Shown piece after piece: positions 35,873 through 45,402 of a stretch of DNA of 64,000 bases. Position numbers and translations under genes: made by a program. The stretch spans positions 27,854,150 to 27,918,149 of the forward strand of contig CM051514.1 of NCBI GenBank assembly GCA_028015205.1. Direction: 5' to 3'. This stretch comes from Mytilisepta virgata. Its lineage: Eukaryota > Mollusca > Bivalvia > Mytilida > Mytilidae. Positions within the stretch are counted from its first letter, which is position 1; every line of letters starts with the position of its first letter. The notes below the pieces were generated by a model, which saw nothing but the letters and a program-made list of their open reading frames with translations, searched no databases and was not told where the DNA came from.

Positions 35873-36297
35873 CAACTTTAAAAAGATTTCAGATGCAATT
35901 CTGTACGAGTAATATATCTAATATATATATTTTGTCATCGGCTGTTTGGATTTGTTAAAGTACTTTTTACAGGAGTATTATAATATAGTTTGACCCGGTT
36001 ACAGTAGCATATAGGACAGGTGGAATCGACAACAGGGCCTCGTTTTCCCCCTATTCTACAGAACAATAAGTATTCTAGGGCGAAAAATGCTAGTTTAACA
36101 ATTTCCGAGGTCGTGCTTCTATACGGATTAACAGTAGAAAAATGAAAAATCAGAAAGAGAGAGTTTGTGTGCAGACTGAAAGTAATAAGAAATGGTTAGT
36201 AACAGGACTGTAAACAATTCAATATGACTACTTATGCACATAGTCATGTAGGAAAATCGATTGGGAGTCGAAAGTTCTGATGTATTAAACCAAGTAA

Positions 36298-36594
36298 TTT
36301 TTTATTACCTCCCTTTTAAAAGAAAACTACTTTTATTTTTTTTTTTAAGTTAGAAGTAATTATTATTTGTTTTATTTAAATATAAGTGTGCATCATATCA
36401 AAATATACATTTTAAGTTTATTTGATTTATTATTGCAATTTTTAACGATCAATTGAGATATACTTGCTGAAATTTATAATAATTGCAGTATGTACTATAT
36501 ATTTATTTTGATTGTATAACAAATATTCTTCATTCAACATTATTAAAGTCGATCAAGTGTGAAGTATTTGGAAACGCAGCCGGTAGGCTGACTG
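36298..36594. repeat. R module, copy 8
   Basis: TTATTACCTCCCTTTTAA start; core AGTCGATCAAGTGTGAAG ... GCAGCCGGTAGGCTGACTG. Closest to copy 6, opening the second large duplicated block. Confidence 0.75.
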
Positions 36595-36862
36595 CAAAGA
36601 CATTATATCAGCTGAAAAGAACTCATTATTATTTTAAATTTTCTCTCAGTTAAATTCTTTTCAAATTCTTGGTTACTTAGAAATATTGTATTTTTCCAGG
36701 TTATTTGAATCAAGGATTTGAATAGAATTTAAATCCTAGAAGTAACTGAGAAAAAATAAAAGAAACCAAAAAGATATATTTTACAAATATATCAATAACA
36801 TGAAACACTCAAACTACTAACTAAATTATTGTTTGAATATTTTATGAGATAATGCCAAGAAA

Positions 36863-37270
36863 TAGTATCACAATTTCCCATCTATCATTTAGTGTCTGAA
36901 ATGTGGGAGGCTTAACTTCTAAGTCTTATAACAAAATCAAAGAGGACACATTAATAAAACAGATAACTCCACATGAGGTTCGTTTATTATTATATCCAAA
37001 TTAAACAACTCGATTTGATATCAAGCGATTTCTACTTCTCACTCATTGTGAAACCTATAAATATTGAAAAGGATATAACTTGTAAGTACAAGCAGATAGG
37101 TGATATTATATTATGTGGGGATTTGAATGCTCGGTCAGGTTCGGAGCCAGATTTATACAAAATGATGCTTATGATACTCATTTACCTATATATGATGATT
37201 ATGAATGTGATACTATTCAAGATTTAAGACATAGCTATGATAGTTAGATTGATGCTAGAGGTAAACAGTT
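36863..37270 (+). pseudogene. LINE endonuclease (APE-type) fragment
   Basis: Plus-strand pieces LTSKSYNKIKEDTLIKQIT and GDIILCGDLNARSGSEPDLY. The latter is the GDFNAR motif of LINE AP-endonucleases. Then comes DLRHSYDS and a stop, IDARGKQ. It contains stops and frameshifts. The open piece is 36973-37227. Confidence 0.8.
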
Positions 37271-37274
37271 ATTA

Positions 37275-38000
37275 TTATTTTTTTATTAATGAATGCACAG
37301 TTATACCCAAGGTGGGTTGAAGGCTTTTAAACATAAATTTTTTTACAAATAATACTGAAAAAATGATAAAATATAATAATATATAAAAAACAGACAAACT
37401 AAAATAGACATAATCATCTTATTCAGCTTCTTAGTCCGCTTTCCCCAGTAACCAAGACTTTTTAATAAAGGGACCAACATAGCGCATCAGATCTTTTTCT
37501 GTTAAAAGAATATTATTTTTATTGTTATCATCCAGTTTTTCAAAATCTTCATAATATTTTTACAATTCTGAAATAAATCCTCTCTTATAAACATTGTGTT
37601 TTTTTAACATTTTAAAAAGAAGTGATATTCATCATCTACTTTGGACTTACCTGAACTGCAAAAACGTTTATTTCTTTCATTTTTTTTATATCTCCCTCTT
37701 TCTATCTCTAAAAAATTATTCACATTTTGTATATAAATGTTCTATTCTCTGGATTATGTAGTTTACTAATATAAGGCTCCATTTTATATTCTTCTTTTAA
37801 TTTACTATAAAGAAATGATTTATTTGAAGTATCAAGAGAATTTAGTTTATGAAAAAAATGTTTGTTCATATTCTTTTGTTAATTCACTTTTAATCTCTTT
37901 TGAAAACTTATATTTGTTTTTTGTTTTTTGTTTTTTTTTTTTTTGTTAAAGTCTAACAATTCAATATCAGTGACATCTCTATTTTAGAATAACGTATATT
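37275..38000 (-). pseudogene. LINE 3' fragment, copy 2
   Basis: Near-identical to 34,290-35,000 apart from small indels; the same zinc-motif region with a frameshift and stops. Part of the larger direct duplication. Confidence 0.75.
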
Positions 38001-38340
38001 CACAAAAATGAGAATTTTAAATGGACGAGTTATTGGGGATTTGTATGGTAAATTTATACGCTATTGCGTCCTAAATTTTTATTAAATGGTTGCTCCCTAA
38101 TATCTCTAATATATATATTTTGTCATTGGCTATTTCGATTTGCTGACTATTTTAGTTTGCCCAAGAATATCTATAGTAGCATATAGGACATGTGGAATCG
38201 ACAACTGTGATTATGTGGTGTCATAACTATATAAAGGAAATGATAATACAAATTTAAAAAAAATCACATAAAAGAGCACCGTTCAGCCTTAATTGCAATT
38301 ACTAGTTACTAGCAGGACTCACAAAAGTCTATCAAAAAAG

Positions 38341-38638
38341 TTTTATTACCTCCCTTTTAAATGAAAATTACTTTTATTTCTATTTTTAAGTTAGAAGTAA
38401 GTATTATTTATCTCATTTAAATATATATCGTTCATCAGATTAAAATATATATTCAAAAGTCATTAAATACTAATATTGCAATTCTGAAGAAGTAACTGAG
38501 ACATATCTGCTGTTATATATAATTATTGAAGTTTGTCCAATATATTTATTTTTATAATATATATATTGTGTTTAAAGCCGTAAGTCCAAAGTCATTCAAG
38601 CATAAAGTATTTGGGAACGCAGCCTATAGGCTGACTGA
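38341..38638. repeat. R module, copy 9
   Basis: Full copy; core AGTCATTCAAGCATAAAG ... GCAGCCTATAGGCTGACTG. The S module that follows is split by the large palindromic insertion. Confidence 0.75.
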
Positions 38639-38824
38639 AAATAACAACAAAGGAAGTCTTTGAAAATTTTCTAGAACATTTGAAATTTAATTCCGTGCGA
38701 GTATTACATCTAGTAATATATTTTGTCATCAGCTGTTTGGACTTACTTAGTATTTTTCGTTTATTAAAGAGTATCTATATATACAGCTATATAGGAGGTT
38801 ATCTATGGAAAGCCACAACTGCCT

Positions 38825-39545
38825 TATGTTGTATTCGATCTTTATATTCGGTGCTTTTTTTAATATATTCGGTCCATACATCATTGTGTGTGGTGCTTAT
38901 GCCACTGTGTGTGGTGCTTTTACCATTATGTGTGGTCATTTGAACATTATATTCGGTACTAATTGCATTATATTCGGTGCAAACTTCATTGTATGTGGTG
39001 CTTAAACCATTATATGTGGTAGTAAATGCATTATATGTGGTAGTAAAGGCATTCTTTGTGGTAGTAAAGGCATTCTTTGTGGTAGTTAAAGCATTATATT
39101 CGGTACTTTTTAAATCATATCCGGTGCTTATTTCATTATATTCGGTACATTGATCATTGTATTCAGTGCTTGCATCATAGTGTGTGGTGCTTTTACCATT
39201 ATGTATGGTCAGTTTAACATTATATTCGGTACTGATTGCATTATATTCGGTACTGATTGCATTATATTCGGTACGAACTTCATTATATGTGGTACTTAAA
39301 ACATTATATGTGGTAGTTAATGCATTATATGTGGTAGTTAAAACATTATATTCGGTACTTGTTTCATTATATTCAGTACATTAATCATTCCATTCAATGC
39401 TTATGACATTATACTCAGTAGATAAATCGTTATATTCAGTGCATACATCATTGTGTGGAGTGCATTCTTTTTCCATTGTTATATGCAGTCACAAAATCAT
39501 TATATGCGGTAGATAAATCATTATATTCGGTGCATTCTTCATTAT
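38825..39545. repeat. 21-bp minisatellite, left arm
   Basis: About 34 degenerate units of 21 bp with consensus CATTATATTCGGTAC plus six variable bases, alternating with CATTATATGTGGTAGT-type units. The 21-bp period keeps frame. The minus strand is open for about 200 codons as seven-residue units such as TEYNAIS and TTYNALT. Confidence 0.85.
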
Positions 39546-39646
39546 ACGATTTTTCGATGATGATGATACTTGACGGAAAAAGCCGGAAAAACTTCGGCAA
39601 TTTTACGAATGTTAACGAGAACGGATAAAATTCATAGACATATATT

Positions 39647-39868
39647 TTGTATACACCGAAGAAAATGGAAGCTGTGTTGCAGGAGTGCAATTTACAACAT
39701 TTATATACCAATTTTGAAAGGGAAAAGATAACGCCAGACATAATATGTAAATTAGGAAAAGATGACATGGTAGCATTAGGCGTCCTGAATCCAGCTGACA
39801 TGATGCGTCTCCGAACCAGCTGCATTAGCTTTGGTTCACAGAAACCGAGCAAAGTGGCACAGCCACAG
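39647..39868 (+). CDS. SAM-domain first exon, left arm
   Basis: 74 codons from Met at 39647 (or from 39665), ending at a CAG/GTATAT donor in phase 0. The peptide (MEAVLQECNLQHLYTNFERE, then KITPDIICKLGKDDMVALGV and ADMMRLRTSC) fits a SAM domain: helix 1 L-x-x-LY-x-x-F, then I-x-x-D-I-x-x-L, DM-x-x-LG-V and M-x-LR. Downstream exons were not found. Function unknown; SAM domains mediate oligomerisation. Confidence 0.7.
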
Positions 39869-40339
39869 GTATATGAACTAATGTTTTAACAAATGACCAT
39901 ATTATATACTTAATTTCGAGGTAATTTTCAACATGTTCACACAAAAATACCCTTTCTTTTCCCCCCAAAAAAAATAACAGAGACATATAATACAAGGGAT
40001 TGGCAACTTCTTAAGAGTCCTGTTAAAAGTTCAAAATATCATCCAGCCACACATTTACTGGTTCGATTTTATTTCAATTATATTTCTGCATACAGTAAAA
40101 CAAGTTTTATATTGATAACTTTTGTCATATTTTAATTCGAAAATGAAAAATATAAACACTAAAATAACAATATTAATGCAGCTTGAATTTGTATTGTTAC
40201 CTTTTTGAACTTCTTTTTTAATCATTTACATGAAACAGCACACCCACCTGGCAGTTTTTTAAAAGAACTGTTGAACCGATGCAAATGAAAAAAACATGAA
40301 AAATGATGCATGATTTTTATGAATTCATAGGGGGTTGAA

Positions 40340-41470
40340 TGAAATGATTGTTTCGTACATTATCGGTATAGGATGTGCATCTTTGAAAATCATAATTTAT
40401 TCACAGCAGAAGAAAATCTCAATTGTTTTACTCACTTTACATATTTCATGTACTTTTCAGATCATAAAAACCCAAAATTTTATGAAAGTTGTCCATATAA
40501 TTTCAATTTTGTCCTTACAAGTTACATTACTCTAATATTTGATTTTATACTAGGAAGTGTAACTTTGAAAATTGGAATTTCACCTCTGAGGGAACTTCTT
40601 TGAGCAAAATCTCAATTGTCTTACTCACCTTACATATTTCATGTACTTTTGAGTTTAAAAAAAGCCAAATTTTTATGAAAGTTGTCAATATACATGTAAT
40701 TTCAATTTTGTCCTTACATTACTTGTAAACCAAAACAAGACGACATCACTCACTCAAATAGTTCCCTTTTTTAAAACATTTGTAACGTTACATAATTTTA
40801 AATTGTTTTTTTATTTTGTTAAATGTTATAGATAAACTGATCACATACACAAAGATGTGATGGAACAATTTTTGCATCAGGTCTCGTCGTTTGCATGACT
40901 GTGCGACTCGTAGTGATACAGCTCATTCAACCGACTCGACCTGATACAAGAAGTTTTACCATCACACTATGTATATAATCTCTATTTATACATTATCGAT
41001 ATAGAAAAGTGCAACTTTGAAAATTGAAATTTCTCCTCTGAGGGAACTTCTTTGAGCAAAATCTTAATTGTTTTACTTAATACACATATTTCATGTACTT
41101 TTCAGATCATAAAAAGCTAAATTTTTATAATAGTGGCCTATGACGCTATGTAATCCTTACATTACTCTAATAGTTAATTTCATACATTATCGGTATTTGA
41201 AGTGCATCTTTGAAATTGAAATTCCTCCTTTGAGGAAACTTCTTTGAATGAAAACTTAATTATTTTACTCACCTTACATATATGTCATGCACTTTTCAGG
41301 TCATAAAAAGCCAGATTTTTATAATATTTACTCGTATAATTCCAATATTTGTCCTTACATTACCCTAACATTATCGGTATAAAAAGTGCAACTTTGAAAA
41401 TTGTAATTTCTTCTCTGACAAAACTGTTTTTTAGCAAAATCTGAATTGTAATACTCATCTTACATCTTAC
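40340..41470. repeat. Degenerate ~200-bp tandem repeats in palindrome spacer
   Basis: About five diverged units containing ACATTATCGGTATA, AGTGCAACTTTGAAAATTG, CTCTGAGGGAACTTCTTTGA and TCATGTACTTTTCAGATCAT, starting near 40,358, 40,545, 40,990, 41,185 and 41,365. The outermost copies lie at the arm tips. Confidence 0.75.
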
Positions 41471-42003
41471 AATAAATTATGATTTTCAAAGATGCACATC
41501 CTATACCGATAATGTACGAAACAATCATTTCATTCAACCCCCTATGAATTCATAAAAATCATGCATCATTTTTCATGTTTTTTTCATTTGCATCGGTTCA
41601 ACAGTTCTTTTAAAAAACTGCCAGGTGGGTGTGCTGTTTCATGTAAATGATTAAAAAAGAAGTTCAAAAAGGTAACAATACAAATTCAAGCTGCATTAAT
41701 ATTGTTATTTTAGTGTTTATATTTTTCATTTTCGAATTAAAATATGACAAAAGTTATCAATATAAAACTTGTTTTACTGTATGCAGAAATATAATTGAAA
41801 TAAAATCGAACCAGTAAATGTGTGGCTGGATGATATTTTGAACTTTTAACAGGACTCTTAAGAAGTTGCCAATCCCTTGTATTATATGTCTCTGTTATTT
41901 TTTTGGGGGGGAAAAGAAAGGGTATTTTTGTGTGAACATGTTGAAAATTACCTCGAAATTAAGTATATAATATGGTCATTTGTTAAAACATTAATTCATA
42001 TAC

Positions 42004-42225
42004 CTGTGGCTGTGCCACTTTGCTCGGTTTCTGTGAACCAAAGCTAATGCAGCTGGTTCGGAGACGCATCATGTCAGCTGGATTCAGGACGCCTAATGCT
42101 ACCATGTCATCTTTTCCTAATTTACATATTATGTCTGGCGTTATCTTTTCCCTTTCAAAATTGGTATATAAATGTTGTAAATTGCACTCCTGCAACACAG
42201 CTTCCATTTTCTTCGGTGTATACAA
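42004..42225 (-). CDS. SAM-domain first exon, right arm
   Basis: Mirror image of 39647-39868, with an identical 74-codon exon and the same GTATAT donor. Both copies point into the spacer, so at most one shared downstream exon could serve either. Confidence 0.7.
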
Positions 42226-42329
42226 AATATATGTCTATGAATTTTATCCGTTCTCGTTAACATTCGTAAAATTGCCGAAGTTTTTCCGGCTTTTTCCGTC
42301 AAGTATCATCATCATCGAAAAATCGTATA

Positions 42330-43050
42330 ATGAAGAATGCACCGAATATAATGATTTATCTACCGCATATAATGATTTTGTGACTGCATATAACAATGGA
42401 AAAAGAATGCACTCCACACAATGATGTATGCACTGAATATAACGATTTATCTACTGAGTATAATGTCATAAGCATTGAATGGAATGATTAATGTACTGAA
42501 TATAATGAAACAAGTACCGAATATAATGTTTTAACTACCACATATAATGCATTAACTACCACATATAATGTTTTAAGTACCACATATAATGAAGTTCGTA
42601 CCGAATATAATGCAATCAGTACCGAATATAATGCAATCAGTACCGAATATAATGTTAAACTGACCATACATAATGGTAAAAGCACCACACACTATGATGC
42701 AAGCACTGAATACAATGATCAATGTACCGAATATAATGAAATAAGCACCGGATATGATTTAAAAAGTACCGAATATAATGCTTTAACTACCACAAAGAAT
42801 GCCTTTACTACCACAAAGAATGCCTTTACTACCACATATAATGCATTTACTACCACATATAATGGTTTAAGCACCACATACAATGAAGTTTGCACCGAAT
42901 ATAATGCAATTAGTACCGAATATAATGTTCAAATGACCACACATAATGGTAAAAGCACCACACACAGTGGCATAAGCACCACACACAATGATGTATGGAC
43001 CGAATATATTAAAAAAAGCACCGAATATAAAGATCGAATACAACATAAGG
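42330..43050. repeat. 21-bp minisatellite, right arm
   Basis: Mirror of 38825-39545. On the plus strand 42,492-43,092 has no stop codon (about 200 codons, no early ATG), encoding heptads such as TEYNAIS. Confidence 0.85.
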
Positions 43051-43309
43051 CAGTTGTGGCTTTCCATAGTTATCCCCACCAGGGTCTATAGTAGCGTATA
43101 GCACATGTGGAATCGACAGCTGGACCTTGTTTTCTCCTATTCTGCAGGACAAAAAATCCGTGGGGGTGGGGTGGGGAGGGCACCATGTCAAATAGTTGCC
43201 TGGTGGGTTCTGCCGGTACATTTGAGTCCCGACTCCTTTGCAGACAAAATTTGATTCTGATATTTGAACACAAAAAGCATACCCCTGAATTATAGTAAAA
43301 CAATGTTTC

Positions 43310-43310
<1 letters not shown>

Positions 43311-43355
<45 letters not shown>
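43311..43355. repeat. Poly-A tract
   Basis: About 45 consecutive A after CGTA. No LINE or SINE body was seen immediately before it. Confidence 0.85.
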
Positions 43356-43356
<1 letters not shown>

Positions 43357-43410
43357 AGATCAGTGGATACTCATAAGATTTACTAGTTACTAGAGGACAT
43401 GAAGTAATTG

Positions 43411-43704
43411 TTTATTACCTCCCTTTTAAATGAAAAATACATTTATTTCTTTTTTAAAAGTTAGAGGTAATTATTATTTATTTTATTTAAATATATTCGT
43501 GCTTCAGATTAGAATATATATTCAAAAGTTATTTAATACTATTGTTGCAATTCCGAAGAAGTAACTGAGAAATATTTGCTGTTATGTATAATAATTAAAG
43601 TTTGTCCAATAGATTTATTTTTATAATATATAAATTGTGTTTTAAACCGTAGCTGCAGATCATTCACGCATAAAGTATTTGGAAACGCAGCCTATGGCTG
43701 ACTG
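43411..43704. repeat. R module, copy 10
   Basis: Full copy; core ATCATTCACGCATAAAG ... GCAGCCTATGGCTGACTG, loop shortened by one base. Confidence 0.75.
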
Positions 43705-44915
43705 ATAATATCAATCAAGGTAAAACTTCAGGTACTCGTGCACAGGACCTCATATGCGAAACCGGTTCCCTGGCATGAGAAATTTTTTTTGCCAGTTTAT
43801 AGATAATTTTCTCCTTGAATTCACATGGATGTTACTATCAAGCCGTATTTTCTATCAGCAGCGGGTTACTTATACGTATAAAGCGAGCTTTCATAGGGAT
43901 ACCATATGGAGTCCTGTCCTCGAGTACCTGTGGGTAGAACTTGGAAATATTTTAAAACATTACAGATGCAATTCTGTGCCAGAAAGGGAGCAAACATTTG
44001 ATTTCTATGGGAAAGTGGGGAGGAGGTCCTGAATTTTTTCAGCCGATAAAGGTTTGACCCTGCCTATTTTTTTTCGTCGAAATTTGGTTCTGGTTTTTTT
44101 TTTCAGCCGCAATTGCGTCCTGAATATTTTATTTTCATTTAAACCAAAAAATTTCCTGATTGACACAGGTCCTGCCTTTTTATTTCAAATTTGATCCTAG
44201 ACGCCCCCTCCCGCCATAAGAATCAAATGGTTGCTCTCTAATATCTCTGATATATTTTGTCATCGGCTATTTGGTTTGCTTACTATTTTTTGTTTGCCCA
44301 AGAGTATCTATAATAGCATATAGGACATGTGGAATCGACAACTGGACCTCGTTTTCCCTCTATTCTGCAGGACAAAAATATTCTAGGACGAGATATGCCA
44401 GTTCAATCATTTCCGATGTCGTGCTTCTACAAATTAACAGAGGGAAAATGAATGATGAGAGAGAAAGATAGTTTGTGTGCAGACTGGCAGTATGTAAGAA
44501 GAAAGGGAAAGGACACGGGAAAGAATGTTATGTTATCCATACCTCCTCTTAACTGTCGACCTGCATTTAAAATTTGTTTTGATGACCAGAAAAAAAATTG
44601 CGTTCGATCGTCCTTATATTGTTAAACTAGCCATCTCTCGTTTAAGTTTCATTGTACTGACAATACATTCGTGAAAGGCCAGTATAAATTTAAAGTCTGT
44701 AGGCATTTTAAAGACTGAATAATTTTTAAATAAAATATTTTCTTATTTGTAGCCTGAGAACAAAAAAAAAAAACAAAAAAAAATGTCCAGCATGACTTTT
44801 TTTATGTTAAAGAAACTTGGAGGGACAAATACTGTAATTGACATCAAGTGTAAATTACAGATAATGTATAATTAATGCATCTCAGTACAAAAAGATGTGG
44901 GCTATATCCCAAAAC

Positions 44916-45001
44916 GGCGAGAGTTCCATTTGGTACCCGCATAATTAGTACAGTATTCCGTCTAAGATACACAGCTGGGGTGCCATATGGAACTCTTTCC
45001 G
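44916..45001. mobile_element. 86-bp MITE with 7-bp target duplication
   Basis: Inverted ends GGCGAGAGTTCCATTTGGTA and the inverse of GAGTTCCATATGGCACCCC. Flanked by CCAAAAC (44909-44915 and 45002-45008). The duplicated locus at 33,461-33,480 (GGCTATATGCCAAAACTATA) is the empty site. Confidence 0.8.
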
Positions 45002-45109
45002 CCAAAACTATACACAAAAATGATAATAAAATTAAAAAAATAAATCACTAAAAGCGGACACCGTTCAGCCTTAATTGCAATTAGTTACTAGTAGAACCAA
45101 GTATTTTTT

Positions 45110-45402
45110 TTATTATCTCCCTTTTAAATTAAAACTACTTTAATTTTTTATTTTAATTTAGAAGTAATAATTATTTATTTTATTTAAATATTTTCGTGCA
45201 TCAGCTTAAAATGTACCTGATACATTTATTTAATGTTACTATTGCAATTTTTAAGGATTCACTGAGATATTTTTGCTGAAATTTATAATAATTTTGCTAT
45301 GTCCTATACATTTATTTTGACAGTATAAAAATTGTTCTTCGTTATCCAACATCAAAGTCAATCAAGCATGAAGTATTTGGACACGCAGCCGGTTGGCTGA
45401 CT
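45110..45402. repeat. R module, copy 11
   Basis: TTATTATCTCCCTTTTAA start; core AGTCAATCAAGCATGAAG ... GCAGCCGGTTGGCTGACTT. Confidence 0.75.

Larger units (their letters stand above)
38803..40401 (+). repeat. Left arm of the 1.6-kb inverted repeat
   Basis: 1,599 bp. Starts CTATGGAAAGCCACAACTGC and ends CTTTGAAAATCATAATTTAT plus T. The mirrored ORFs match exactly in both arms (for example 39448-39852 and 42020-42424, 134 codons). Confidence 0.9.
41471..43069 (-). repeat. Right arm of the 1.6-kb inverted repeat
   Basis: 1,599 bp, reverse complement of 38803-40401. Confidence 0.9.
38780..43084. mobile_element. Foldback element C: 4.3-kb palindromic insertion
   Basis: Inserted into an S module (other copies read GTATCTATAGTAGCATATAG). 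TCTATA is present on both sides (38774-38779 and 43085-43090), a likely 6-bp target duplication. Left arm 38803-40401 and right arm 41471-43069 are exact reverse complements of equal length (1,599 bp) wherever compared. The spacer is 40402-41470. Each arm carries, from outside to inside, the 21-bp minisatellite and a SAM exon that reads towards the centre. Confidence 0.85.

Noticed and set aside
38825..39545. CRISPR-like array
   Set aside because: The units are contiguous 21-bp degenerate repeats without unique spacers, in eukaryotic DNA: a minisatellite.
16534..45402. Hammerhead ribozyme in the R-module core
   Set aside because: No CUGAUGA plus GAAA core in the right arrangement; only a stem-loop is supported.
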